A DNA stretch of 64,000 nucleotides from Bacilli bacterium (lineage in GTDB: Bacteria > Bacillota_I > Bacilli_A > RF39 > UBA660): contig CAAGCO010000004.1 of assembly GCA_900768345.1 (NCBI GenBank), forward strand, positions 1 through 64,000, given 5' to 3'. Numbering within the stretch: position 1 is the stretch's first letter; every line of letters begins with the position of its first letter. Below the pieces are notes generated by a model. The model made no database searches. It was not told the DNA's origin and was given only the letters and a program-made list of their open reading frames with translations. Of the stretch, positions 25,553 to 34,675 are shown piece after piece. The translations under genes and the position numbers were made by a program.

Positions 25553-26640
25553 TGAAAAAGAAGGTTTTTAGTGTGAAAAAATTTATAGCATTTTTGTTTT
25601 TTTTATGTTTAATTATTTGTGGTGCTTTGGTTGGTAGTTATTTTTATTTAATTACTGGTGGTAAAGATAATGAAACAGTAAATATTTATGTTAATGAGGG
25701 AGATACATATAGTACAATATCAAAAACACTTAAAGATAACGATTTAATTAAATCAGAACTAGCATACAAAATATATATCAAATTAAATAAACCGGGTAAT
25801 TTAGAATATGGAGATTATGTACTTAAAAAATCATATAGTGTTGAAGAATTAGTTAATACTTTAGAAAAAGGAAGTGTTGATTTAAGAAAAACTAAGACAG
25901 TTACTTTTGTAGAAGGCAAAAATATGAGGTATGTTATCTCTAGAATAACTAGTAATTTTAATATTTCAGAGAAAGAAATACTTGATAAATTAAGCAATAC
26001 TAAATACTTAGATAGTTTAATAAATGATTATTGGTTCTTAACTGATGATATTAAAAATAAAGATATTTATTATTCACTTGAAGGATATTTATTTCCAGAC
26101 ACATATGAATTTTATGAAAGTGCTGATATAGATGATATATTTAGAACTATGCTTAATAATACAGAAAAGAAACTTGAAACATATAAAAGTGAAATAAAAA
26201 AGAGTAAATATAGTATTCATGAAATGATGACACTTGCATCTATTATAGAACTTGAAGCTGGTAAAGCTGATGACAGAAAAGGTGTAGCTGGTGTATTTTA
26301 TAATAGACTTAATAGTGGTTGGAGTCTTGGTAGTGATGTAACTACATATTATGCTGAAAAAATAGACAATTGGACTAGAGACTTAAAAACTAGTGAATTA
26401 AATAGTTGTAATGCTTATAATACTCGTAGTAGTTGTATGACTGGTAAACTTCCAGTTAGTCCAATTTGTAATCCAAGTGTAGGATCAATAGAAGCAGCAA
26501 TAGAACCAACAAATCATAAATATTATTACTTTGTAGCTGATAAAAATGGTAAAACATACTTTACTAAGAGTGACAGTGAACATGCTAGTAAAGTTAGAGA
26601 GTTAAAGAGAAACGGATTATGGATAGAATATCAAAGTTAA
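25552..26640 (+). CDS. mltG: Endolytic transglycosylase MltG
   Basis: The 362-residue protein has a short cytoplasmic basic N-terminus, one membrane helix (residues about 10-33), a LysM-like subdomain (NIYVNEGDTYSTISKTL) and a YceG-type catalytic domain. The catalytic Glu lies in MTLASIIELEAG, followed by GVFYNRLNSGWSLGSDVTT and SPICNPSVGSIEAA. It cuts nascent glycan strands to terminate them. The next gene starts inside its last 22 bases. Confidence 0.96.
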   Translation: MKKKVFSVKKFIAFLFFLCLIICGALVGSYFYLITGGKDNETVNIYVNEGDTYSTISKTLKDNDLIKSELAYKIYIKLNKPGNLEYGDYVLKKSYSVEELVNTLEKGSVDLRKTKTVTFVEGKNMRYVISRITSNFNISEKEILDKLSNTKYLDSLINDYWFLTDDIKNKDIYYSLEGYLFPDTYEFYESADIDDIFRTMLNNTEKKLETYKSEIKKSKYSIHEMMTLASIIELEAGKADDRKGVAGVFYNRLNSGWSLGSDVTTYYAEKIDNWTRDLKTSELNSCNAYNTRSSCMTGKLPVSPICNPSVGSIEAAIEPTNHKYYYFVADKNGKTYFTKSDSEHASKVRELKRNGLWIEYQS

Positions 26641-27212
26641 TTAAAGAAATAGAAGAATATGGTATTAAAAATAATGTACCAATAATGAGTGAAGACACAA
26701 TAGAAACAATTAAAAATATAATAACTGTTAATGAATTTCATACAATACTTGAAGTTGGGACAGCAATAGGGTACTCGACAATATGTTTTGCGAGTACTCC
26801 TGGTGTTACCAATATAACAAGTATAGAAAGAGATCCTATCAGAGGTGCTATTGCAGTTAATAACGTTAAAGAAAGTGGACTTAAGAATATTACTCTTAGA
26901 CATACAGATGCATTAGAAATTGAACTTGATGGTAAATATGACTTAATAATTATAGATGCAGCTAAGAGTCAAAATATGAAATTTTTTAATAAATTCAAAG
27001 AAAATTTAAACGAAGATGGTATAATCATAATCGATAACTTAAGTTTTCATGGATATGTTAATCAAGAAGAAAGAATAAAAAGTAGAAACTTAAGACAAAT
27101 GGTAAATAAAATTAGAAAGTTTATAGACTTTTTAAATAATAATGAAGAATTTGCTGTAAAATATATAGAAGTAGGTGATACTTTAGGAGTATGCAAAAGA
27201 AAGAATATTTAA
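26619..27212 (+). CDS. trmR: tRNA 5-hydroxyuridine O-methyltransferase (TrmR/YrrM)
   Basis: 197-residue class I methyltransferase of the COMT-like family: ILEVGTAIGYSTI SAM-binding loop (about residues 43-55), TSIERDP, DLIIIDAAKSQ and IIIDNLSFHG. In B. subtilis YrrM methylates 5-hydroxyuridine-34 of tRNA to 5-methoxyuridine. The two following genes are the cognate hydroxylation pair, supporting the specific assignment. Start overlaps mltG by 22 bases; only a weak AGAG upstream. Confidence 0.85.
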   Translation: MDRISKLIKEIEEYGIKNNVPIMSEDTIETIKNIITVNEFHTILEVGTAIGYSTICFASTPGVTNITSIERDPIRGAIAVNNVKESGLKNITLRHTDALEIELDGKYDLIIIDAAKSQNMKFFNKFKENLNEDGIIIIDNLSFHGYVNQEERIKSRNLRQMVNKIRKFIDFLNNNEEFAVKYIEVGDTLGVCKRKNI

Positions 27213-27994
27213 TAATACCTAATAAAAAAGAATTAGATTTATATACTAGTTATAATTTTAATACATTTATATTACCACTTGAAGGGTATAGTATAGGATT
27301 TAATGTATACTATACTATAGAAGAAATAAATGAATTAAGTTTAAAATATAATTTATATGTTATAATGAATAAATTCTTACATAAAAGAATAGAAGAATTT
27401 AGAAAAATATATAGTAAATTTAACTCTAATATTAAATTTATAGTTGAAGATATAGGTCTTACTGATGTAATAGAAAAAGATAGATTAGTACTATATGAAA
27501 ATCATATACTTTCTAATTATAAAGCAATTAACTTTTTAGAAAGTTTAGATATTAAAAATGTTGTTATTAATAATGATTTGACTATTAATGAACTTTTAGA
27601 AATACAAGAGAAGACTAAAAGTAATTTATATTATTTTTATGTTAGTAAGAATAGTTTGATGTATTCTAGACGTAATTTAGTAAGTAACTATAATAAATAT
27701 TATAATTTAGATAATACTAATAGTTATAAGCTTACCGAGAAAGTTAGTAAGAAAGTTCTTGATATATATGAAGAAAATGACGGAAGTGTAGTGTATTTTG
27801 ATAAGATATTCTGTGCTTCTAAGTATATAGATAAACTAAATATGAATTTAATAATTAATTTTACTAATATAGATAGCACTAGTGAAAAAATAATACTTGA
27901 AGAATATAATAAAACTAATTTATGCAATTTAATAGATAGTGATTATTATTTCTTAGAGAATGATATTAAATATAAGGTAGGTGATATAAAGTGA
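27191..27994 (+). CDS. YrrN-like diverged U32 family protein (TrhP1 position)
   Basis: 267 residues in the exact place of yrrN, between yrrM and yrrO. Sequence similarity to U32 proteins is weak: it has none of the conserved Cys of the family and few recognisable motifs (FIVEDIGLTDVI, KNVVINNDLTINE). In Bacillus YrrN and YrrO together hydroxylate U34 of tRNA. This copy may be a fast-evolving non-catalytic partner. Assigned mainly by position. Overlaps both neighbours (22 and 4 bases). Confidence 0.6.
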   Translation: MQKKEYLIIPNKKELDLYTSYNFNTFILPLEGYSIGFNVYYTIEEINELSLKYNLYVIMNKFLHKRIEEFRKIYSKFNSNIKFIVEDIGLTDVIEKDRLVLYENHILSNYKAINFLESLDIKNVVINNDLTINELLEIQEKTKSNLYYFYVSKNSLMYSRRNLVSNYNKYYNLDNTNSYKLTEKVSKKVLDIYEENDGSVVYFDKIFCASKYIDKLNMNLIINFTNIDSTSEKIILEEYNKTNLCNLIDSDYYFLENDIKYKVGDIK

Positions 27995-29166
27995 AATACG
28001 AATTATTATTGCCTGCTGGTGATCTAGCTCGTCTTAAGTTTGCCTTTATGTATGGAGCTGATGCTGTATATATTGGTGGATATAATTATAGTCTTAGAGC
28101 TAATGCTAATAATTTTAGTTTAGATGAAATAAGAGAGGGAGTAGAGTTTGCTCATAAATTAAATAAAAAAGTATATGTAACTGTTAATATGGTATTTCAT
28201 AATGAAGATTTAGATGGATTAGACGATTATTTAAAGGCTTTAGATGAAATAGGGATAGATAGTTATATTATTAGTGATTTTGCAGTTATAGAGGCTATTA
28301 AACGTCTTAAAATTAAAACTTCATTCTTTATATCTACTCAAAAATCTATAACTAATTTAGAAGCAGTTAAATTTTATAAGTCTTTAGGGGCTTATAGAGT
28401 TGTTATGGCTCGTGAATGTAGTCGTGAAGATATAAAAAGAATAAAAGAAAATATTGATACTGAAGTAGAAGTATTTATTCATGGGGCTATGTGTACTAGT
28501 TATAGTGGAAGATGTGTTATGAGTAACTATGTCACACTACGTGATTCTAATCGTGGAGGATGTAGTCAAGTATGTAGATTTACTTTCGATTGTGGCAAAG
28601 ATGAAGAGTATGCATTTTCCTCTAAAGATTTAAATATGATAGATTATTTAAGTGACATGATGGATTTAGACATTGAGTCATATAAAATAGAAGGTCGGAT
28701 GAAGAGTCTTTATTATATTGCGACAGTAGCTAATGCATATAGAACTATAATTGATAAAAAGATAGATGGAACACTTACAGAAGAAGATATTATTTATTAT
28801 AAAAAAGTATTAAATAGAGTATCTAATCGTGAGAATATACCTCAATTTTATAATGGTATTGTTGGAGTGGAAGGACAATACTATACTGGGCGTCAAGAAG
28901 TAAGCAATAAAGATTTCTTAGGGCTTGTTAAGTCTTATGATGAAACTACTTCAGAAGCAGTAGTTGAACAAAGAAATAAGTTTAGTGTAGGAGACACAGT
29001 TGAAGTTTTTGGACCTAATACTGTGACTAAAAAATTTAAAGTTGAATATATTATAAACAGTGATGATGAAAAGGTAGAATCTGCTAGTCACGCACAAGAA
29101 ATTATAAAAATAAAAATACCATTTAAGGTATATGAAAATGATATTATAAGGGTCAATATTGCTTGA
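27991..29166 (+). CDS. trhP2: Peptidase U32 family tRNA hydroxylase (YrrO/TrhP2)
   Basis: The 391-residue protein carries the U32 signature: LLLPAGDLARLKFAFMYGADAVY at the N-terminus, VFIHGAMCTSYSGRC and RGGCSQVCR. The four Cys of these last two motifs probably bind an iron-sulfur cluster. Members of this subgroup (E. coli TrhP, B. subtilis YrrO) use prephenate to hydroxylate tRNA U34. The start is GTG in a GTGA overlap with the previous gene, preceded by GGTAGGTG. Last gene of the ireB operon. Confidence 0.88.
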   Translation: MKYELLLPAGDLARLKFAFMYGADAVYIGGYNYSLRANANNFSLDEIREGVEFAHKLNKKVYVTVNMVFHNEDLDGLDDYLKALDEIGIDSYIISDFAVIEAIKRLKIKTSFFISTQKSITNLEAVKFYKSLGAYRVVMARECSREDIKRIKENIDTEVEVFIHGAMCTSYSGRCVMSNYVTLRDSNRGGCSQVCRFTFDCGKDEEYAFSSKDLNMIDYLSDMMDLDIESYKIEGRMKSLYYIATVANAYRTIIDKKIDGTLTEEDIIYYKKVLNRVSNRENIPQFYNGIVGVEGQYYTGRQEVSNKDFLGLVKSYDETTSEAVVEQRNKFSVGDTVEVFGPNTVTKKFKVEYIINSDDEKVESASHAQEIIKIKIPFKVYENDIIRVNIA

Positions 29167-29191
29167 CAAAACGCACATTTTATAGTATCAT
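29163..29191 (+). promoter_or_regulatory. greA promoter
   Basis: Perfect TTGACA (29163-29168), 17-base spacer, TATCAT (29186-29191). The -35 overlaps the stop of the preceding gene, so greA is transcribed separately from the upstream operon. Confidence 0.8.
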
Positions 29192-29224
29192 TTTTTGGTA
29201 ATGAGAAAGAGGTGGCAATTTGCT

Positions 29225-29695
29225 ATGAAAAAGAAAGAAATTTTTCTAACAAGTGAAGGTTATTTAGAACTTGAAAATGAATTACATTATTTAAAAACTG
29301 AAAAGAGAAAAGAAGTAACTCAAACTCTAAAAGAAGCAAGAGCTTTAGGTGATTTGTCAGAAAACTCTGAATATGAACAAGCAAGAGAAGATCAAGCAAA
29401 TTTAGAAAAGAGAATAATTGAAGTTGAATATGCTTTAGAGCATGCAACTGTAATAGATAACGCTGAGAGTGACGGAACTGTAGGTATTGGATGCCAAGTT
29501 AAACTTAAGTATGAAGATGATGATGATACTGAAAGTTATAAAATTGTTGGTAGTCAAGAAGCAGATCCATTCAACAATAAGATTTCTAATGAAAGTCCAA
29601 TAGCCGCTGCTATAATGGGTAAAAAAGTTGGAGATACTGTTGAAGTTTCATCACCTGATGGTGTTTATAGCGTTCAAATAGTAGCAATAGGATAG
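29225..29695 (+). CDS. greA: Transcription elongation factor GreA
   Basis: The 156-residue product has the GreA coiled coil (residues about 10-75) with the acidic tip ARALGDLSENSEYEQARE (catalytic Asp and Glu), then the globular domain ending SPIAAAIMGKKVGDTVEV. GreA rescues backtracked RNA polymerase by stimulating transcript cleavage. The ATG at 29225 has AGAGGTGG 9 bases upstream and gives the family length; earlier starts lie within the leader. Confidence 0.97.
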   Translation: MKKKEIFLTSEGYLELENELHYLKTEKRKEVTQTLKEARALGDLSENSEYEQAREDQANLEKRIIEVEYALEHATVIDNAESDGTVGIGCQVKLKYEDDDDTESYKIVGSQEADPFNNKISNESPIAAAIMGKKVGDTVEVSSPDGVYSVQIVAIG

Positions 29696-29711
29696 TAAAA
29701 TATCCTTTTTT
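29689..29711 (+). terminator. greA terminator
   Basis: AGGATA (29689-29694) pairs with TATCCT (29701-29706), followed by T residues. Overlaps the stop codon. Confidence 0.75.
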
Positions 29712-29743
29712 ATACATTTAATATATAACGAGGGAGGGAATTT

Positions 29744-30988
29744 ATGAAAGATAGTTATACATTAAAATTAGAGGGAAAAGAATGGAAAGATTGCTTAAAA
29801 GAAGCATTTGAAAAGAAAAGAAAAGATATCAAAATGGATGGATTTAGAAAAGGTCAAGTTCCATATGATATTTATGTTAAAAAAGCAGGAGTAGAAACAT
29901 TATATATGGATGCTGTTGATATGGCAGTAGATATGTTATATGCTAAATTACTTAGTGATCCTAAAACTATTACTCCAGCAGCTACACCAGCTATCGATAT
30001 TAAAGATATCGGACATGATCATATTGAGGTGGAATTTACTTTAGTAGCAAGTCCAAAAGTAGAACTTGGTAAATATAAAAAATTAGGAATTAAAAAAGAT
30101 AAAGTACAAGTTACTGATGATGAAGTTGAACATGAACTTGGACATTTAAAAGAACAATTCGTAGAAGTTAAATCATTAGATGATGATGCTGCAGTTCGTG
30201 AAGGCGATGTTGCTGTTATTGACTTTGAAGGATTCAAAGATGGAGTAGCATTCAAAGGTGGAAAAGGAGAAAATTATTCATTAGAAATAGGTTCTCATAC
30301 ATTTATTCCTGGATTTGAAGAAGCATTAATCGGTCTTAAAAAAGGTGATAAGAAAGACGTTAATGTAGTTTTCCCTGAAAATTATCATAGTGAAGAATTA
30401 AAAGGACAACCAGTTGTATTTAAAGTAGAAGTTAAAGAAGTTAAAGAAAGAGTATTCCCTGAATTCGATAAGGATTTCTTTGCTGACTTAAATGTTGGTG
30501 GAGTTGAATCTTTAGACGATTTAAAGAAATATATTAAAGAAAACAAAGAAGCAGAAAAATCTAAACAATTAGAAGATGAATATTTATTTAAATGTTTAGA
30601 TAAAGTAGTTAGTGATTCTAAGTTTGAAATTCCTGAAGAAATGACTGAAGATGAAACTAATAGATTAGTTAGAGAATTCTCAGAAAAATTACAATATCAA
30701 GGATTAAAATTAGAAGATTACTTAAAATATTGCAATACTAATTTAGATGATTTCAAAGCTACACTTAAAGATGAAGCTAATAAGAGAATTGGTTACAGAT
30801 TAATTATGGATGCAGTAGTAGAAGCTGAAAATTTAGAAGTAACTGATGAAGAATTAGAAGCAGGTCTTGATGAAACTAGTAAACAATATGGAATGACTCG
30901 TGAAGAATTTGAAAAACAAATTGGTTCTAAAGAATTATTCAAATATGATTTATTAATGAAAAAAGCTATGAAAGTTGTTACTGAATAG
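29744..30988 (+). CDS. tig: Trigger factor
   Basis: The 414-residue ribosome-associated chaperone has its ribosome-binding loop GFRKGQVP (residues about 33-40). An FKBP-type peptidyl-prolyl isomerase domain spans about 145-230 (VREGDVAVIDFEGFKDG, IPGFEEALIGLKKGDKK, FPENYHSEELKGQ). A helical C-terminal chaperone domain follows. Strong GGAGGG before the ATG. Codon use is more biased than in neighbours, fitting high expression. clpX, a frequent neighbour, is absent. Confidence 0.97.
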   Translation: MKDSYTLKLEGKEWKDCLKEAFEKKRKDIKMDGFRKGQVPYDIYVKKAGVETLYMDAVDMAVDMLYAKLLSDPKTITPAATPAIDIKDIGHDHIEVEFTLVASPKVELGKYKKLGIKKDKVQVTDDEVEHELGHLKEQFVEVKSLDDDAAVREGDVAVIDFEGFKDGVAFKGGKGENYSLEIGSHTFIPGFEEALIGLKKGDKKDVNVVFPENYHSEELKGQPVVFKVEVKEVKERVFPEFDKDFFADLNVGGVESLDDLKKYIKENKEAEKSKQLEDEYLFKCLDKVVSDSKFEIPEEMTEDETNRLVREFSEKLQYQGLKLEDYLKYCNTNLDDFKATLKDEANKRIGYRLIMDAVVEAENLEVTDEELEAGLDETSKQYGMTREEFEKQIGSKELFKYDLLMKKAMKVVTE

Positions 30989-31000
30989 TAAAGTTTAATA

Positions 31001-31027
31001 AAACGTTCTTATATAGAACGTTTTTTT
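31001..31027 (+). terminator. tig terminator
   Basis: AAACGTTCT (31001-31009) pairs with AGAACGTTT (31015-31023), followed by T residues. Confidence 0.9.
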
Positions 31028-31028
31028 A

Positions 31029-31037
31029 TGGTATAAT
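31029..31037 (+). promoter_or_regulatory. Extended -10 promoter of the TMEM43-like gene
   Basis: TGG (from 31029) plus TATAAT (31032-31037). The ATG at 31044 is 6 bases further with no ribosome site, implying a leaderless mRNA. Sits on the tail of the tig terminator. Confidence 0.55.
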
Positions 31038-31043
31038 CTTGTT

Positions 31044-32030
31044 ATGAAAAATATTATTAGAAAAGTTTTTGGAATTGTTTTTATAATTTGTTCAATTTTA
31101 CTATTTATATGGAATGAAAATAAATTTATTGATAAATTAGTTCAAAGAGACGATATAAGTGATAAATGTGTTTTTATTAAATCTACTAGTGTTGATAGTA
31201 AAAATGATGGTAAGTTAGTTGCTACGAATGGATACATTATACTAAATGATGATTTAGTAGATTCTTTATTTAATGTAAGCGTTAGAACTTCTAAATTAGA
31301 AAGAGTAGTTGAGATGTATCAATATAGTGAAATACAAGAGGATCCAACTGATGAATCTTATACTTATGAAACAGATTGGTATACTGAAATAATTGATTCA
31401 AGTAAATTTAAAAGTTCTGCATATACGAATCCTACTAGTATGTTATACGAAAATAAAACTTATTATAATGATGCATATTTAGGGGCATTTAAACTTACAA
31501 ATAGTCAAATAGATAAACTTGGCACTAAAAGTAGATACCTTGATTTAGATAGTGATTTTGCTAGTAAAAATAATTTAAACATATCAAATGAATATTATAC
31601 AACTAGTGAAGATATTGATTTACCTGAAATAGGAGATATTAGAATAAGCTTTAGGTATAATAGTAGTTCTTCTGTTAGTGTTCTTGCAATGCAAAAAGAA
31701 AATACTTTTGATAGTTATAAACTTGATAATCAACTTATAAATAAAATATATAATGAAAAATTAACTAAAGATGAAATAATAAATAAATCTTATGATATTA
31801 GTACTTTATCTAGTTTAATTTTTAGGGTTATTTCTTTAGTATTATGTGTGATTGGAGTAATATTATTATCTTTTAATATCATTAATAGTTTAATTATTTT
31901 ATTATTATGTACTTCAATAATGTATTTTAAATATAATGTTGTGATTAGTATAATTTCATTGATTGTTTTTTTTGTACTTATAGTTATTCAGTATAAATTT
32001 ATATACAAAAGAAAGAAAAATGTTATATAA
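31044..32030 (+). CDS. TMEM43-family membrane protein
   Basis: The 328-residue protein has an N-terminal membrane helix (about 8-25), a large extracytoplasmic domain, and three C-terminal helices (about 255-320). The extracytoplasmic part has the TMEM43/LUMA signature: ERVVEMYQYSEIQ (near residue 85), then YETDWYTEIIDSSKF, then a YxNPTSM and LGAFKLTNSQIDKL. The human family member sits in the inner nuclear membrane and scattered bacterial homologues are uncharacterised. Hexapeptide match is from memory. The next gene encodes a single-span protein 17 bases downstream, likely co-transcribed. Confidence 0.7.
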   Translation: MKNIIRKVFGIVFIICSILLFIWNENKFIDKLVQRDDISDKCVFIKSTSVDSKNDGKLVATNGYIILNDDLVDSLFNVSVRTSKLERVVEMYQYSEIQEDPTDESYTYETDWYTEIIDSSKFKSSAYTNPTSMLYENKTYYNDAYLGAFKLTNSQIDKLGTKSRYLDLDSDFASKNNLNISNEYYTTSEDIDLPEIGDIRISFRYNSSSSVSVLAMQKENTFDSYKLDNQLINKIYNEKLTKDEIINKSYDISTLSSLIFRVISLVLCVIGVILLSFNIINSLIILLLCTSIMYFKYNVVISIISLIVFFVLIVIQYKFIYKRKKNVI

Positions 32031-32047
32031 TTAGTGTGGTGAATGAT

Positions 32048-32380
32048 ATGGAACAAATAATAGTAGGAATTATAATTTTTTTAGTTATAGTTGGTATTGT
32101 ATTTTTTATAGTTGTAAGAAAACAGTTAAGTTCAAGTGATGAAAATATAAATATTAATATAACTCCACTTGAAGACTCTAAAGTAAGTAATTATAATCAA
32201 AGTGATATAAATACACTTAATAGTCTTAATGATAATGTAATTACTAGTAAACCAAAAAGTACTAAAATTAATATACCTGATTTTGATAAGAGTAAACCTA
32301 TAGGTTATAAAGATTTAAGTCATATAAATAATACTTATGGTGATAGGGTTGCTCAAAGTAATAATCAAAATAATAAATAA
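32048..32380 (+). CDS. Single-span membrane protein, 110 aa
   Basis: The N-terminal hydrophobic helix (residues about 4-23, VGIIIFLVIVGIVFFIVV) is followed by a Ser/Asn/Asp-rich soluble tail. Orientation is N-out, C-in by the RK after the helix. The ATG at 32048 is preceded by TGGTGA; the GTG at 32036 overlaps that site. Family unknown. Likely works with the TMEM43-like protein by co-expression only. Confidence 0.65.
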   Translation: MEQIIVGIIIFLVIVGIVFFIVVRKQLSSSDENININITPLEDSKVSNYNQSDINTLNSLNDNVITSKPKSTKINIPDFDKSKPIGYKDLSHINNTYGDRVAQSNNQNNK

Positions 32381-32405
32381 AAAGTTCTCATTTGAGAACT
32401 TTTTT
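32379..32405. terminator. Bidirectional terminator
   Basis: AAAAAGTTCTCA (32379-32390) is complementary to TGAGAACTTTTT after two bases. Shared with the convergent tex gene. Confidence 0.88.
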
Positions 32406-34548
32406 AGTTGTTTGGATCAATTAGTGATAGAGATACTTTTTCTTTATCTTTGTTAATATCTATTACATAACAAGTTACGATATCTCCAACACTTAATACT
32501 TCGCTTGGATGTTTTATAAATTTATTTGTTATTTTTGATATATGTACAAGACCATCGTTATGAAGCCCAATATCAATGAATGCTCCGAAGTCAACAACAT
32601 TTCTTACTGTTCCTTCTAGTTTCATTCCTAGTTTTAAATTATCTATTGTAAGTATATCACTTTTTAAAAGTGGCATATCATAATCATCTCTAAAATCACG
32701 ATTTGGTTGTTTTAGTGAATCAATAATATCATTTAGTGTAAACATATCAATATCTAATAATTTAGATGTATCTGATATGTTTAATTTGTATAATTCTTTA
32801 ATTAATTTTTCAGTACCTAAATCATTAGTAGTTAATCCTAAGTGTGATAAAAGTTTTAATGTTTTATCATAACTTTCAGTATGTATATTTGTTTTATCAA
32901 GAGGGTTATCTCCATCTATTACTCTCATGAAACCTATTGATTGTTCATATACTTTATCATTTAATAGTTTTTTCTTTTTAATTTCGTCACGAGATTTAAT
33001 TTTACCATTAGTCTCTCTATATTTAATTATTTTATCTATTGATGTTTTAGTAAGCCCTGAAATATATTTTAATATAGAAGGGGAAGCAGTGTTGATGTTA
33101 ACTCCTACATTGTTTACACATTTAGTAACTGTAAAATCTAAGGATTCACTTAATTTCTTTTGAGAAACATCATGTTGATATTGACCAACTCCTATAGATT
33201 TAGGATCTATTTTAACTAGTTCATTAAGTGGGTCTTGTAGTCTTCTTGCGATAGATATTGCGCTTCTTTTTTCAACTGTTAAATCCGGGAATTCTTGTAT
33301 AGCTAAAGGACTTGCTGAATATACACTTGCTCCTGCTTCTGAAACAATAGCATATTTGCAGTCATTTAGTTCTTTTAATGTTTCACTTACTAGTTTTTCA
33401 CTTTCTCTTGATGCAGTTCCATTACCTATGGCTATAATATCTACATGATATTTTTTAATTAAATCTTTTAATACTGCTTTTGATTCTTCCCATTTATTAT
33501 GTGGTTCATGAGGATATATAACTGAAATATTTAACACTTTTGAAGTAGGGTCAACTATAGCTAGTTTGCAGCCTGTTCTAAATGCTGGGTCAAAGCCTAA
33601 TACTGTTTTTTCTTTCATAGGAGCAATTAATAATAGATTTTCTAAATTTCCTTTAAATACTTCTATAGATGCATCTTCACTTTGAAGAGTTAATTCATTT
33701 CTAATTTCACGTTCCATAGAAGGTTTTATTAATCTTTTATAACTATCTTTAATAGCATCTATTACATAAAGTTTAACTGGACTTTCTTTCTTTATAAGTT
33801 TAGATTCTAAGTAAGATAAAATATCTTCATCATTTACATCTATACTTACAGATAATATTTTTTCATTTTCACCTCTGTTAATAGCAAGAACTCTATGAGG
33901 CTTTATATGTTTAACACTTTCTGTGAATTCATAATACATTTCATATACTTTATTTTCGTCATTTGAATTCTTTTTTAGTTTTGAAGTAATAGTTGCATTC
34001 TTAAAATAATAATTTCTTATCCATTTTCTATAATATGCATTATCACTTATCCATTCTGCGATTATATATTTTGCTCCAGTTATAGCATCATCTATTGTTT
34101 TAACATTTTCGTTTAAGAATTTTTTAACTGAATCATCATTAAAAGTAGGTGGGAAACTCATTATTATTTTAGCAAGTGGTTCAAGACCATTTTTAATAGC
34201 TTCAGTTGCTTTAGTTTTTTTCTTTTCTTTATATGGTGCGTATATATCTTCGACTTCAACTAACTTTTTAGCATTCATAATATTTTGCTTTATTTCATCA
34301 GTTAAAAGTCCCTTTTCATCAATTAATCTTATAACATCTTCTTTTCTTTTTAAAAGATTTACTTCGTATTCATATACCTCATTAATTCTTCTTATTTGTT
34401 CTTCATCAAGTGCTCCTGTTGCTTCTTTTCTATATCTTGCAATGAATGGAATTGTATTTCCTTCACTTAATAAGTTAAGTACTGAAGTAGCTTGTTCGGC
34501 TTTTATATTTAATTCAGTACTAATATCTTTAATAATATTTTCGTTCAT
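32404..34548 (-). CDS. tex: Tex family RNA-binding transcription accessory protein
   Basis: The 714-residue product matches Tex end to end: helical N-domain with TIPFIARYRKEATGALDEEQIR (30-55), YqgF-like domain (about 320-450, LGFDPAFRTGCKLAIVD), helix-hairpin-helix region (NINTASPSILKYISGL) and a C-terminal S1 domain (GTVRNVVDFGAFIDIGLHNDGLVHIS). It binds nucleic acid and affects transcription and expression of virulence genes in other bacteria. GGAGA lies before the ATG. Monocistronic on the minus strand. Confidence 0.96.
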   Translation of the reverse strand: MNENIIKDISTELNIKAEQATSVLNLLSEGNTIPFIARYRKEATGALDEEQIRRINEVYEYEVNLLKRKEDVIRLIDEKGLLTDEIKQNIMNAKKLVEVEDIYAPYKEKKKTKATEAIKNGLEPLAKIIMSFPPTFNDDSVKKFLNENVKTIDDAITGAKYIIAEWISDNAYYRKWIRNYYFKNATITSKLKKNSNDENKVYEMYYEFTESVKHIKPHRVLAINRGENEKILSVSIDVNDEDILSYLESKLIKKESPVKLYVIDAIKDSYKRLIKPSMEREIRNELTLQSEDASIEVFKGNLENLLLIAPMKEKTVLGFDPAFRTGCKLAIVDPTSKVLNISVIYPHEPHNKWEESKAVLKDLIKKYHVDIIAIGNGTASRESEKLVSETLKELNDCKYAIVSEAGASVYSASPLAIQEFPDLTVEKRSAISIARRLQDPLNELVKIDPKSIGVGQYQHDVSQKKLSESLDFTVTKCVNNVGVNINTASPSILKYISGLTKTSIDKIIKYRETNGKIKSRDEIKKKKLLNDKVYEQSIGFMRVIDGDNPLDKTNIHTESYDKTLKLLSHLGLTTNDLGTEKLIKELYKLNISDTSKLLDIDMFTLNDIIDSLKQPNRDFRDDYDMPLLKSDILTIDNLKLGMKLEGTVRNVVDFGAFIDIGLHNDGLVHISKITNKFIKHPSEVLSVGDIVTCYVIDINKDKEKVSLSLIDPNN

Positions 34549-34625
34549 AAATTATCTCCTTTTAGTACCTTATAATTGTATCAAAAATATATATTTTTGT
34601 AATTAATTAAAACATTTTGTTTACA

Positions 34626-34654
34626 TTGACTAATAATATTAATTATTGTAAAAT
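34626..34654 (+). promoter_or_regulatory. Promoter of the dockerin-protease operon
   Basis: TTGACT (34626-34631), 17-base spacer, TAAAAT (34649-34654), 21 bases before the start codon. Confidence 0.65.
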
Positions 34655-34675
34655 TAATATGAGAATAGGTGAAGT

